A stretch of DNA of 64,000 nt, from assembly GCA_003283905.1 (NCBI GenBank), contig QBXA01000006.1, positions 1 to 64,000 on the forward strand, in the 5' to 3' direction. Origin of the DNA: Pelagibacteraceae bacterium AG-319-F18 (lineage in GTDB: Bacteria; Pseudomonadota; Alphaproteobacteria; Pelagibacterales; Pelagibacteraceae). The notes under the pieces were generated by a model. It saw only the letters and a program-made list of their open reading frames with translations, had not been told where the DNA came from and did no database searches. A program made the position numbers and the translations under genes. Position 1 is the first letter of the stretch, and the number at the start of each line of letters is the position of its first letter. Positions 25,626 through 34,640 of this stretch are shown here, in pieces.

Positions 25626-27160
25626 TGAAAAAAATAAAAGCTGCTCTTATTTCTGTATCAGATAAAAAAAATTTAAAACCTCTTTTAAATTATTTAAAAA
25701 AAAATAAAATAAAAATTATCAGTTCAGGTGGTACCTATAAAGAAATTAAAAAATTAAAATATAAATGCTTAGAAGTTTCAGAATTTACAAATTCACCTGA
25801 AATTTTAGAAGGAAGAGTAAAAACTCTTCATCCAAAGATTCATGCTGGGATTCTAAACAAAAGAAAAAGTAAAATTCACTTAAAAGATCTAAAAAATAAT
25901 AATTTTGAAAATATAGATTTAGTTATCGTAAATTTTTATCCATTTGAAGAAACATTAAAAAATACGAAAAATCACAACAAAATAATTGAAAATATTGATG
26001 TGGGTGGACCAACAATGGTCAGATCAGCGGCTAAAAATTATCAAGATGTAACGGTTATTACCTCATCAGATCAATATGAAGAACTTATTAAAGAATTAAA
26101 AAAAAATAAAGGCTCAACATCATTAGAGTTTAGAGAAAAATTATCTAGAATTGCATTTACGGAAACTGCTTATTATGACTCAGTTATTTCTGATTATTTT
26201 AATAAAAAAAATAATGTAATTTTTCCTAAAAAAAGAGTTTTCCATACAAATCTTATTGAAACTCCACGTTATGGAGAAAATCCACATCAAAAAAGTGCAA
26301 TTTATTCAAAAAATAGCTCTATGAAAATAAATCAAATTCATGGAAAACAACTAAGTTATAATAATTATAATGATATATTTTCAGCTTTAACTATTTCAAA
26401 GTCACTTCCTAAAAACACAGGAACTGTCATAGTTAAACATACTAATCCATGTGGGGTTTCAATAAATAGTAATCATCTTAAGAGTTATAAATTAGCACTA
26501 GCATGTGATCCTATTAGTGCATTTGGAGGAATAGTATCATGTAATTTTAAAATTAATAAAAATCTAGCAACAGAATTAAATAAATTATTTCTTGAAGTTA
26601 TTATTGCAAGTGGCTTTGATAAAGACGCACTAAAATTATTAAAGAAAAAAAAGAATTTAAGATTAATTGATGCTACGAATTATTCTTTCAAAGAAATATT
26701 AAAATTTATATCTTCAAATGAAGAATTATTAGTACAAACAGAAGATTTGAAGAAGTTTAGTAATAAAGATTTTAAAATTGTTTCCAAAAAAAAACCTAGT
26801 TTAAAACAGATGAAAAATCTAATTTTTGCATTTAAAATTTGTCGATACGTAAAATCCAATGCGATAGTGCTTGCATCAAATGAGACAACAGTAGGAATTG
26901 GATCTGGTCAGCCAAGTCGTTTGAACAGCTGCCAAATTGCAATAGATAAAATGAATAAATTTATGCACACAAATGAGGATGTAGTGGCTGCATCTGATGC
27001 TTTTTTTCCGTTTGTTGATGGAATTCAAAAATTAGTTCAATCAGGTGTTTCTGCAGTTATACAACCCTCAGGATCTATTAGAGACAAGGAAATAATTAAT
27101 TTTGCAAACGAAACTGATACAATTTTAGTTTTTTCTAAAACCAGACATTTTAGACATTGA
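25625..27160 (+). CDS. purH: Bifunctional AICAR formyltransferase/IMP cyclohydrolase
   Basis: PurH carries out the last two steps of IMP synthesis. The 511-residue protein has the N-terminal IMP cyclohydrolase domain (ALISVSDKKNLKPLL, SSGGTYKEI, EGRVKTLHPKIHAGIL) and the C-terminal AICAR transformylase domain, with TVIVKHTNPCGVSI holding the catalytic Lys-His pair, SAFGGIVSCN, and VGIGSGQPSRLNS plus ASDAFFPFVDG. The 3' end overlaps the convergent phhB gene by 11 nt. Confidence 0.97.
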   Translation: MKKIKAALISVSDKKNLKPLLNYLKKNKIKIISSGGTYKEIKKLKYKCLEVSEFTNSPEILEGRVKTLHPKIHAGILNKRKSKIHLKDLKNNNFENIDLVIVNFYPFEETLKNTKNHNKIIENIDVGGPTMVRSAAKNYQDVTVITSSDQYEELIKELKKNKGSTSLEFREKLSRIAFTETAYYDSVISDYFNKKNNVIFPKKRVFHTNLIETPRYGENPHQKSAIYSKNSSMKINQIHGKQLSYNNYNDIFSALTISKSLPKNTGTVIVKHTNPCGVSINSNHLKSYKLALACDPISAFGGIVSCNFKINKNLATELNKLFLEVIIASGFDKDALKLLKKKKNLRLIDATNYSFKEILKFISSNEELLVQTEDLKKFSNKDFKIVSKKKPSLKQMKNLIFAFKICRYVKSNAIVLASNETTVGIGSGQPSRLNSCQIAIDKMNKFMHTNEDVVAASDAFFPFVDGIQKLVQSGVSAVIQPSGSIRDKEIINFANETDTILVFSKTRHFRH

Positions 27161-27494
27161 TTAATTGATCTATTTTTGCTGCTAAAATAAAGTCATTTTC
27201 CGATAATCCCTCTATGGCATGTGTTGTAATTTTTATTTCCGCATATCCCCAACCAAATAATATATCTGGGTGATGTCCCTCATTTTCTGATATTTCTCCA
27301 ACTTTATTAATAAAGTTTTGACTATCTAAAAAGTTTTTAAACTTAAATTTTTTATTTAAGAAGAAAATTTTTTTTTCATCTTTAGAAATATCCCAACCAT
27401 CAACTTTTTTTTGATACTTATGAATTTCAGATATATCAAAGGGCAAAACACCTCCTTCACAAGGAATGCATTTTTTATTTAAAAGATCATTCAT
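27150..27494 (-). CDS. phhB: 4a-hydroxytetrahydrobiopterin dehydratase (pterin carbinolamine dehydratase)
   Basis: PhhB dehydrates 4a-hydroxytetrahydropterin, recycling the cofactor of aromatic amino-acid hydroxylases; in bacteria lacking those hydroxylases the fold may serve other pterin chemistry. The protein has KKCIPCEGG near the start, GWDIS, FINKVGEISENEGHHPDILFGWGYAEIKITTHAIEGLSENDFILA, which contains the catalytic His-His and the third His. The ORF-track start lies inside tRNA-Gly and is false. The ATG at 27494 gives 114 residues and a normal N-terminus. It is only 9 nt from the encoded CCA end of the tRNA. Confidence 0.93.
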   Translation of the reverse strand: MNDLLNKKCIPCEGGVLPFDISEIHKYQKKVDGWDISKDEKKIFFLNKKFKFKNFLDSQNFINKVGEISENEGHHPDILFGWGYAEIKITTHAIEGLSENDFILAAKIDQLINV

Positions 27495-27503
27495 AGATAA
27501 ATT

Positions 27504-27578
27504 TGGAGCGGGCAAAGGGGGTCGAACCCTCGACCTTCTCGTTGGCAACGAGACGCTCTACCACTGAGCTATGCCCGC
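27504..27578 (-). tRNA. tRNA-Gly (anticodon GCC)
   Basis: On the minus strand the sequence folds as a full cloverleaf. The acceptor stem is GCGGGCA paired with TGCCCGC, the D arm is GCTCAGTGGTAGAGC, the anticodon stem TCTCG/CGAGA encloses TTGCCAA with anticodon GCC, and the T arm is GAGGGTTCGACCCCC. The discriminator is U and the CCA end is encoded at 27504-27506. It decodes GGC and GGU glycine codons. It lies just upstream of phhB on the same strand. Confidence 0.97.
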
Positions 27579-27642
27579 ACTTAAAATTAATGTTGAAAAT
27601 AGTGGCTTTTTTTAAATTTATCAATAAGAAAATTGATTTTAA

Positions 27643-29241
27643 TCAATAATTGAATTCTTTGTTCCATCTTTCAAAAATTTTACTTGTATCAATAAATTTA
27701 TCTTCATAATTTTTCCATCTTCCAATAGATTGATTATATAATGGTTTATTAACCTGGTCATAACTGGGAGTTGAGATAATTCTTTTATTTTCAGCTGTTT
27801 TATAAAACTCATTTAAATTATTTGTCCATTCAATTTCAAGGAATTTCAATAAACCTTTTATTGTGGACTGGAAATTATTTATTACATCTTCATATTTAAC
27901 TACATGAAGTTTAAAATTTAAAATTCTCTTATATATTTTAAATAAATGCATAGTACGATCATATAAATTAGACGCATCATTTATACTAAGCATATTAGAC
28001 ATTGCATCGTTTGGAGTAAATGATTGCATAAAACAACTCAATACTGAGTCTCGAGGATTTCTTAAAGCTAAAATATATTTTGCATTAGGAAAAATTTTAT
28101 TAATTTCAGCTAAATAAACTATATTAAGAGGAAATTTATCAACATATATTTTTCCTTCATCAAAATTTATATAATTTTGTCTTTCACTATTATAAAAATC
28201 CTTTAACTTTTTTATTTCCAACTCATCAATTTCTTCTAAGTTAGAAAAACTACAACCAGAATTTTTTTTCATTTCTTTTAATAATTTATCAACTATTGGT
28301 TTCTCCTCTAAAACTTCAATTAAATTATGAGTCCTAAGGATAGTATCCAATAAAGTCGTACCTGATCTAGGAAAACCAATTAAAAAAACAGGATCTAAAT
28401 TATGACTTTTGTTTAATTTTTTTTGAGTTTTTTTATTAGTAATATTAGAAAAATAATCTATTCTTTGTAATATTGAGTCCATAAATTTTTTTTTATCTGC
28501 ATTATTTTTTGGTAATTCTTCTGAAATTTTATTTGAAATTTCAAAAAATTTATAAGCATCCTGATACAAACCTAATTGATCATAACTTTTTGCAATATAA
28601 TTTGATTTTAACATATTTCTTGAGATGTCTCTTTTATCTAAATCTGCTTTTGAAAGAATATCTATAGCATTTTTAAAATTTTTATTTCTGTATTCAACAA
28701 TTCCCTCAAAAAATTTAATTAGTGAATTTTCAGGGAAAAAATTTTTTGCTTTTTTTAGAATTTCTCCTAATTTTTTATAATTGTTTGATCTATCATATAA
28801 AAGAAATAAACTATTGTATGGGTAGATATGATTTGGAGTAATATTTACTGCTAAGTTTAAATATTTTTCTGCATTTTCAAGATCATCTATCTTAAAATAA
28901 TAACTTCCTAGATTATAATTCGCATTGAAATTTTTTGAATCTATTTCAATTGCCCTAAAATAACTCTTAAGAGCTAAATTTTTATTACCAAGTTCAGCAT
29001 AAATATTACCTAAATTGCAATAAATCGCTGACGAATTTGAGTTAATCGATGCTCCTTTTTCAAAGTATTCAATAGCTTCTTTTAAATTACCTAAGCTACT
29101 GCTTGCCAGTCCTAATCTAAGGTAGATTTCATACCTATCAGGTTGCAGCACAATTACTTTTTTTAATAAATCAATAACTTTTTGAAAATTTTTTTCCTGA
29201 AAAGCTTTATTCGATAAATCTATTAATTCTTTTAATTCCAT
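27643..29241 (-). CDS. TPR-repeat sulfotransferase
   Basis: The 532-residue protein has an N-terminal array of tetratricopeptide repeats (about residues 1-250, for example SSAIYCNLGNIYAELGNKNLALKSYFRAIEID) fused to a PAPS-dependent sulfotransferase domain. FLIGFPRSGTTLLDTIL is the 5'-phosphosulfate loop and YILALRNPRDSVLSCF the 3'-phosphate-binding segment. YEDVINNFQSTIKGLLKFLEIEW and the C-terminal SIGRWKNYED are typical of the Sulfotransfer_3 group. There is no signal peptide. The acceptor is unknown. The next gene upstream, 22 bp away on the same strand, is another sulfotransferase. Confidence 0.88.
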   Translation of the reverse strand: MELKELIDLSNKAFQEKNFQKVIDLLKKVIVLQPDRYEIYLRLGLASSSLGNLKEAIEYFEKGASINSNSSAIYCNLGNIYAELGNKNLALKSYFRAIEIDSKNFNANYNLGSYYFKIDDLENAEKYLNLAVNITPNHIYPYNSLFLLYDRSNNYKKLGEILKKAKNFFPENSLIKFFEGIVEYRNKNFKNAIDILSKADLDKRDISRNMLKSNYIAKSYDQLGLYQDAYKFFEISNKISEELPKNNADKKKFMDSILQRIDYFSNITNKKTQKKLNKSHNLDPVFLIGFPRSGTTLLDTILRTHNLIEVLEEKPIVDKLLKEMKKNSGCSFSNLEEIDELEIKKLKDFYNSERQNYINFDEGKIYVDKFPLNIVYLAEINKIFPNAKYILALRNPRDSVLSCFMQSFTPNDAMSNMLSINDASNLYDRTMHLFKIYKRILNFKLHVVKYEDVINNFQSTIKGLLKFLEIEWTNNLNEFYKTAENKRIISTPSYDQVNKPLYNQSIGRWKNYEDKFIDTSKIFERWNKEFNY

Positions 29242-29263
29242 AATTTATTAACTTAATCTATTA

Positions 29264-30121
29264 TTAATACGATAATTCTTTTAAATCTTTTTCAAAAATA
29301 CTTTCTAATTTAACTTTTAAATCATCACTAATAATTTCCCTCCAGTCATTCTTTGGACCAAGATTAAAAAAAGGAATTTTTTTATTTTTATCTTCTTTAG
29401 AAGTAACTGCCTCAGAAAAACCATGATCAATTTCATTTTTTTTTAGTTTTTCAAAAGATGTTGTTTTTAAAACAATTTTAATTTTATCTGTATTTACTTT
29501 TTCTTTATTATTTGTAGTTTCATTTATAAACTCAATAACTTCCTTAAAAACAAGATAAGTTTGATTTTGCAAGTCTTCATATTTAATAAATTTTATGGGT
29601 ATTTTTTTTTGTATTTTCCATGACTTATAATTAACATTCCATGAACTTATAAATTGAAAATCACTAAATCCATTTTGCTCAAATTTTTGAACGTAATAAA
29701 TAAAATTTTTATCATTTATCATCCATTTTATTGCCTGGTCATCATTTAATTGATAATGATTTTTTAGTGATGTAAATACATTTCTTGGATCCCTGACAAC
29801 ATAAAGACATCCAATCGAATTTTGTCTATCGGTAAAATCATAATTATTTAATTTACCAAATATGTTGTGGGTTTTGAAAAATTTTAATTTTTTGATATTT
29901 GTATTAATTTTTTCCTGAGCTTTAATCCAAAATTTACAAGTATCCGTAGCAACTTTTTTATCATAATCAAACCCATTAAAGTATTTTTTAGTTGGAAATT
30001 GATCAATTTTTTTAAGCAAATCTTGATTAAAAATTCCATCATTAGAATAATAATACGAACTAATTAATGCTCTGAGCCAAGTATTTCCACTTTTGGGGTA
30101 TGACGCAATCCAAAATATCAT
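29264..30121 (-). CDS. Sulfotransferase domain protein (paralogue 1)
   Basis: The 285-residue soluble protein starts directly with the 5'-phosphosulfate-binding loop MIFWIASYPKSGNTWLRAL. The 3'-phosphate site is YVVRDPRNVFTSLKNH, and the C-terminal motif FFNLGPKNDWREI corresponds to the GxxGxW/K region of cytosolic sulfotransferases. KFFKTHN holds the candidate catalytic His. It is a clear paralogue of the genes at 41275, 42114 and 52376. Substrate unknown. It is paired with the TPR sulfotransferase. Confidence 0.88.
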   Translation of the reverse strand: MIFWIASYPKSGNTWLRALISSYYYSNDGIFNQDLLKKIDQFPTKKYFNGFDYDKKVATDTCKFWIKAQEKINTNIKKLKFFKTHNIFGKLNNYDFTDRQNSIGCLYVVRDPRNVFTSLKNHYQLNDDQAIKWMINDKNFIYYVQKFEQNGFSDFQFISSWNVNYKSWKIQKKIPIKFIKYEDLQNQTYLVFKEVIEFINETTNNKEKVNTDKIKIVLKTTSFEKLKKNEIDHGFSEAVTSKEDKNKKIPFFNLGPKNDWREIISDDLKVKLESIFEKDLKELSY

Positions 30122-30222
30122 TTATTCAAGTATATATGATTAAAAAATATAATGTAATTAATTAAATTGATAAATTTTTTTTAATTTATATAAAATTATT
30201 ATATTCTGTATTAAAATTAAAA

Positions 30223-30867
30223 ATGCAAAAAATAGACTTGCCAAAAAAAATATCAATTTTTCCATTAAGTAACTTCATTATATTTCCCAAAACAACTGTG
30301 CCTTTAAATGTTTTTGAACCTAGATATATAGATATGATTAATAATAGCATGAAGACAAATAAGTTGGTGGGAATGATACAGCCCAAGAGCTCAAATGATG
30401 ACCAAAAAATACCTATTTTACACGATATTGGTTGTCTTGGAAAAATTACAAGTTTTAAAGAAACCGATGATGGAAGATACTTAATCGAAATTAAGGGTCT
30501 TATCAGATTTCAAATTCTAAAAGAATTAAATTCTAGCAATAAATATAGAGAATTTGAAGTAGATTATGAAAATTTTTACCATGATCTTAAAAATGAAAAA
30601 GAAGAGCTTAAATTTTCAGACCTTGAATTAATTTTTATAGACTTCAAATCTTTATTTAAAAAAAGAGGTTTTATTATAAATTGGAAAGAGCTTGAAAAGC
30701 AGAGTTTAGATGAAACAATAAATGCTTTAGCAATGGCTTCTCCATTTTCTCTAGAAGAAAAACAAGTTTTATTAGAGGCAAAAAATCTTAATGCAAGAAA
30801 AAATAAAATAGCAGAAATTTTAAGTACTTATTCTTATGATATTTTTGATAATACAACTATACAGTAA
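30223..30867 (+). CDS. LON substrate-binding domain protein
   Basis: The 214-residue protein matches the N-terminal substrate-recognition domain of Lon protease (LON/PUA-like): ISIFPLSNFIIFPKTTVPLNVFEPRYIDMINNSM, then GCLGKITSFKETDDGRYLIEIKGLIRFQIL, followed by a helical bundle with ALAMASPFSLEEKQVLLEAKN. No ATPase or protease domain is present. Stand-alone members are widespread in alphaproteobacteria, with uncertain function, possibly as adaptors. It ends one base before the convergent UbiH-like gene. Confidence 0.9.
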   Translation: MQKIDLPKKISIFPLSNFIIFPKTTVPLNVFEPRYIDMINNSMKTNKLVGMIQPKSSNDDQKIPILHDIGCLGKITSFKETDDGRYLIEIKGLIRFQILKELNSSNKYREFEVDYENFYHDLKNEKEELKFSDLELIFIDFKSLFKKRGFIINWKELEKQSLDETINALAMASPFSLEEKQVLLEAKNLNARKNKIAEILSTYSYDIFDNTTIQ

Positions 30868-30868
30868 T

Positions 30869-31948
30869 TTAAAATAAAACACCTCTATCTGCTATTTTGG
30901 TAAACATTTTATTAATAAATGGATAATTACTGATTTGTTTAACTGACTTACTTAAGAAACTAGTATTCATTTTTCTCTCAATATTAAAGAGTTCATGTAT
31001 TAAATCTATTCCATTTGAGAAAATAAAATTTTTATGTTTTAATTTTTTTTGAAATTCTGAATTCACAGAACTGTCTAAAGATAAACCAAAATCTAATTTT
31101 TTTTTAATAATTTCTAAAAGAATTTTAATATCTCTAATTGTCATATTAAAACCTTGTCCTGCTAATGGGTGAATTTTATGCAACAAATCTCCAAATGCTA
31201 ATATATTATTATGGTAATAAGATCTTAAATTTGATGATTTTAACTCAAAACTATTAATTTTTTCCATGCTTCTTATTGTGTATCTAAAATTTTTATCTTT
31301 AATCAATTGTTCAATATTTTCATCTTTTTTGTTATTTGAATTATGAACTGAATATACAACAGAAGTTTCTTTACTTGAAATTGGTAAAAAAGCTAATGGT
31401 CCTTTTTTTGTAAAAATTTGAAAAGCTGTATTATTTAAAATTTGATCGTGTGAAATTACAGTAGTATGAGCATAACTGTTGTATTTTTTAATGATCTTTT
31501 TATTAAAATATCGTTTTGTAATAATATTAGAAGTGTCACAATTTATTATAAGTTCATATTTATTTAAAAAAGAAAAATTTCTTTCATTAGTATATATTGA
31601 TTTAAAATATTTATTTTTAGATAAATCTTTTTTTAATACTCTATATAATTCGTAATTTCTAATAATTGAAAAAAGTTGGTCCTTATCAGTCTCAAAATTT
31701 ATAAGCCTTTCTCTGTTAAGATTTTCTGAGAAAATTTCAATTCTCTTTAACTTCCAAATAAGTTTTTTAATACTAATTATATTACTATTAAAAAAATCTA
31801 TATTATTCTTTGTAATTCCAATTGTTCTTGTTTCACTTATTTTATAAGTTTTTTTATTGTAAAATACATCAACACCTATTTTACAATTAGTGAGAGCCTT
31901 TGCTAAAGTTAATGCTGTTAAATTATTACCAAGTATACAAACTGTCAT
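30869..31948 (-). CDS. UbiH/UbiF-like FAD-dependent monooxygenase (probable ubiquinone hydroxylase)
   Basis: From the ATG at 31948 the protein has 359 residues; the ORF-track start 13 codons upstream adds a tail that does not fit the family. The N-terminal strand TVCILGNNLTALTLAKAL is the dinucleotide-binding turn, with Asn-Asn where most relatives have a Gly-rich loop. The second FAD motif AFGDLLHKIHPLAGQGFNMTIRDI matches the GDxxHxxHPxAGQGxN signature of UbiH/UbiF/UbiI enzymes. The middle is strongly diverged and Lys/Asn rich. A role in ubiquinone ring hydroxylation is inferred from this motif. Confidence 0.8.
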   Translation of the reverse strand: MTVCILGNNLTALTLAKALTNCKIGVDVFYNKKTYKISETRTIGITKNNIDFFNSNIISIKKLIWKLKRIEIFSENLNRERLINFETDKDQLFSIIRNYELYRVLKKDLSKNKYFKSIYTNERNFSFLNKYELIINCDTSNIITKRYFNKKIIKKYNSYAHTTVISHDQILNNTAFQIFTKKGPLAFLPISSKETSVVYSVHNSNNKKDENIEQLIKDKNFRYTIRSMEKINSFELKSSNLRSYYHNNILAFGDLLHKIHPLAGQGFNMTIRDIKILLEIIKKKLDFGLSLDSSVNSEFQKKLKHKNFIFSNGIDLIHELFNIERKMNTSFLSKSVKQISNYPFINKMFTKIADRGVLF

Positions 31949-32010
31949 ATTATTTTTAATTTTAACAATAAAATTTAGATGATACAAAGTGATTAAATTG
32001 ATTCATTTAT

Positions 32011-34095
32011 ATGAATATTAAAAATACAACTAATTTATTGTTTAATTACGCCATTAAAAGATTGGCAGAGATATTTAGTATTATAATTTCCCTAACGGGT
32101 GCAGCTTTGCTTTTAGCACTTATGACATATTCACCAAGTGATCCAAATTTCATTTTTCCTGAAAATATGAAAATTGAAAATTTGATGGGTTTTAAAGGTA
32201 GTTTTATATCTGACTTACTTTTTCAATCAGTTGGATTAATAGCTTATTTAATTCCTTTTACACTCATAATTACTGGTATCAATATTTTGAAATCAAAGGA
32301 TTTTTTTTTATTTATTGAAAACATTTTTTTTAAAATTTTATATTTAATATTTGGTTCACTTTTTTTTTCTCACTACTACTCTAATACATACGCTCTATAT
32401 ATAAATGGAAATGGTGGTTTTGTTGGGCAATATTTAAATGATACATTTCTTAAATCATTAATATTAATTAATAAAGATGTTAGTTTTTATATTCTTTTTT
32501 TATTTATTTTGATGTCTTTTTTACTCAGTATTAATTTTAATCTAAGAAATTTTATTATATCGATTAAAAAAATTTTAAATTTATTTGGTAAAAAAGAAAA
32601 CAAAAATTATACAGATAAAAGTGAAATAATTAATGAATATATTCCACAAGACAAAATTAAAAATCTTATTCAAGAAGATCTACCTTTTATAAAAAATGAA
32701 AATCAATCTGAAACAAAAATTAAATTCAAATTACCAAATCTTGATTTGCTTAAAATTCCTACAAAAAAAGAGAGGGAAATTTTCGAAAAAAATGAAACTC
32801 ATGATCCAGAATTTTTAGAAAAAATATTGATGGATTTTGGTGTTAACGGAAATATAAAAAAAGTTAGTCATGGTCCAGTAGTAACTTTAAATGAGTTTGA
32901 GCCTGCAGCTGGAGTGAAAGTTTCTAAGATAATTAATTTGTCTGATGATATAGCAAGAAATACAAGCTCTGAATCTGCAAGAATATCAACCATACCTGGA
33001 AGCAATACAGTTGGAATAGAACTTCCAAATAATACAAGAGAAAATGTTTATTTAAGTGAAATTTTAAATAATTCAGATTTCAAAAAGAAAGATATTAAAT
33101 TACCAATAGCACTCGGTAAAAATATTTCAGGTAAACCAGTTGTTGGTGATTTAGCTTCTATGCCACATCTTCTTATTGCTGGAACTACAGGATCTGGAAA
33201 GTCAGTTTGTATTAATACAATTATTTTATCTCTTCTTTATCGACACACACCAGATAAATGTAAATTTATTTTAATAGACCCAAAAATGCTTGAACTATCA
33301 GCGTATGAAGGAATACCACATTTACTTTGTCCGGTGATTACTGAAGCTAAAAAAGCAGCTTCTGTTTTAGGATGGGTAGTTAAAGAAATGGAGAGTAGAT
33401 ATAGATTAATGACAAGGGAAGGTGTCAGAAACATTGATGGATATAACAATAAGCATAAACTTCCTATGCCATACATAGTTGTTGTGGTTGATGAAATGTC
33501 AGATTTAATGTTGGTCGCAGGTAAAGAAATAGAAAATTACATTCAAAAATTATCTCAGATGGCTCGAGCTGCTGGAATTCATATAATAATGGCTACTCAA
33601 AGGCCAAGCGTAGACGTCATTACTGGTACTATTAAAGCTAATTTCCCTACACGAATATCTTTTCAAGTAACGTCAAAAATAGACAGTAGAACTATTCTAG
33701 GAGAGCAAGGTGCAGAGCAACTTCTGGGTAAAGGAGATATGCTTTATATGTCCTCTGCAAACAGAATAGTGAGAATACACGCCCCATTTGTGTCTGATAA
33801 TGAAATTGAAAAGATTAATAATTCTCTAAGAACTCAAGCAGAACCTGACTACATAGATGAAATTTTAAATTTTGCTGATGAAAAAGAAATTGGAGATAAT
33901 CAAAATCAAGGGAATAAAGATGAGCTTTATCAAACAGCCCTAGATATAATCAGATCTGAAGGCAAAGCATCCACTTCTTTTTTGCAAAGAAAACTTCAAA
34001 TTGGATATAATAGAGCAGCAAGAATTATTGACATGATGGAAGCTGAAGGAATTGTTAGTAAAGCAAACCATGTTGGCAAAAGGGACGTGCTTTAA
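32011..34095 (+). CDS. ftsK: DNA translocase FtsK
   Basis: FtsK couples chromosome segregation to division at the septum. The 694-residue protein has four hydrophobic segments in the first 185 residues, a short linker, the alpha-domain, the RecA-like motor with Walker A AGTTGSGKSVCINT and Walker B YIVVVVDEMSDLML, the HIIMATQRPSVDVITGTIKANFP region, and a C-terminal gamma winged helix (LQRKLQIGYNRAARIIDMMEAEGIVS) that reads polar KOPS-type sites. The linker is short compared with E. coli FtsK, as in other small alphaproteobacteria. lolA follows with a 1-nt overlap. Confidence 0.96.
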   Translation: MNIKNTTNLLFNYAIKRLAEIFSIIISLTGAALLLALMTYSPSDPNFIFPENMKIENLMGFKGSFISDLLFQSVGLIAYLIPFTLIITGINILKSKDFFLFIENIFFKILYLIFGSLFFSHYYSNTYALYINGNGGFVGQYLNDTFLKSLILINKDVSFYILFLFILMSFLLSINFNLRNFIISIKKILNLFGKKENKNYTDKSEIINEYIPQDKIKNLIQEDLPFIKNENQSETKIKFKLPNLDLLKIPTKKEREIFEKNETHDPEFLEKILMDFGVNGNIKKVSHGPVVTLNEFEPAAGVKVSKIINLSDDIARNTSSESARISTIPGSNTVGIELPNNTRENVYLSEILNNSDFKKKDIKLPIALGKNISGKPVVGDLASMPHLLIAGTTGSGKSVCINTIILSLLYRHTPDKCKFILIDPKMLELSAYEGIPHLLCPVITEAKKAASVLGWVVKEMESRYRLMTREGVRNIDGYNNKHKLPMPYIVVVVDEMSDLMLVAGKEIENYIQKLSQMARAAGIHIIMATQRPSVDVITGTIKANFPTRISFQVTSKIDSRTILGEQGAEQLLGKGDMLYMSSANRIVRIHAPFVSDNEIEKINNSLRTQAEPDYIDEILNFADEKEIGDNQNQGNKDELYQTALDIIRSEGKASTSFLQRKLQIGYNRAARIIDMMEAEGIVSKANHVGKRDVL

Positions 34096-34640
34096 TGTTT
34101 AAATATATTTTTATCTTTATTTTTTTAATTTTATTTACAAACTCTTACGCAAGTAATAAAGAAAAAATAATAGAAAAGTTGCAAAATACTGAAAATTTAA
34201 ATTTTAATTTTGAACAAAATACTAATGGTAAAATAGAAAATGGAAAGTGTACCATTCAATATCCAAAAAAAATTTATTGTAAATATATAAAAAATAATAA
34301 AATTTTAGTTTCTAACGGTAAATCATTTGTAATTAAAACTAAATCTAGTTTTTATAGATATCCCTTAGAAAGAACGCCATTAAATTTGATATTAGATAAA
34401 AATTTTTTAATAAAGAAAATATTTAATTTGAAAGAAAAAATTATAGATGAGTCTTATATAAATTTTTTAATAATAGAAGATAATAATGAAATTCATGTTT
34501 TTTTTGATAATGAAACATTTAATTTAATTGGCTGGCAAACTAAAGATATATATCAAAATATTAATGTTACGTATCTATCTTCTATACAAGTAAATCAACA
34601 AATTGAAAAAAATTTATTTAAACTTCCTACTCAAAACTAA
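34095..34640 (+). CDS. lolA: LolA-like periplasmic lipoprotein carrier
   Basis: The 181-residue protein has a signal peptide (about residues 1-19, ending near NSYA) and a LolA-type domain: IEKLQNTENLNFNFEQNT, GKCTIQYPKKIYCKY and a run of beta strands. LolA carries lipoproteins from the inner to the outer membrane. Sequence conservation is low; its position directly after ftsK is the common alphaproteobacterial arrangement and supports the call. The stop shares CTAA with the stop of the convergent acetyltransferase gene. Confidence 0.82.
   Translation: MFKYIFIFIFLILFTNSYASNKEKIIEKLQNTENLNFNFEQNTNGKIENGKCTIQYPKKIYCKYIKNNKILVSNGKSFVIKTKSSFYRYPLERTPLNLILDKNFLIKKIFNLKEKIIDESYINFLIIEDNNEIHVFFDNETFNLIGWQTKDIYQNINVTYLSSIQVNQQIEKNLFKLPTQN

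Noticed and set aside
27495-27548. N-terminal extension of phhB in the ORF track (MPTRRSRVRPPLPAP...)
   Set aside because: This stretch is tRNA-Gly read as protein; such Arg/Pro-rich peptides are a known artefact of tRNA genes.
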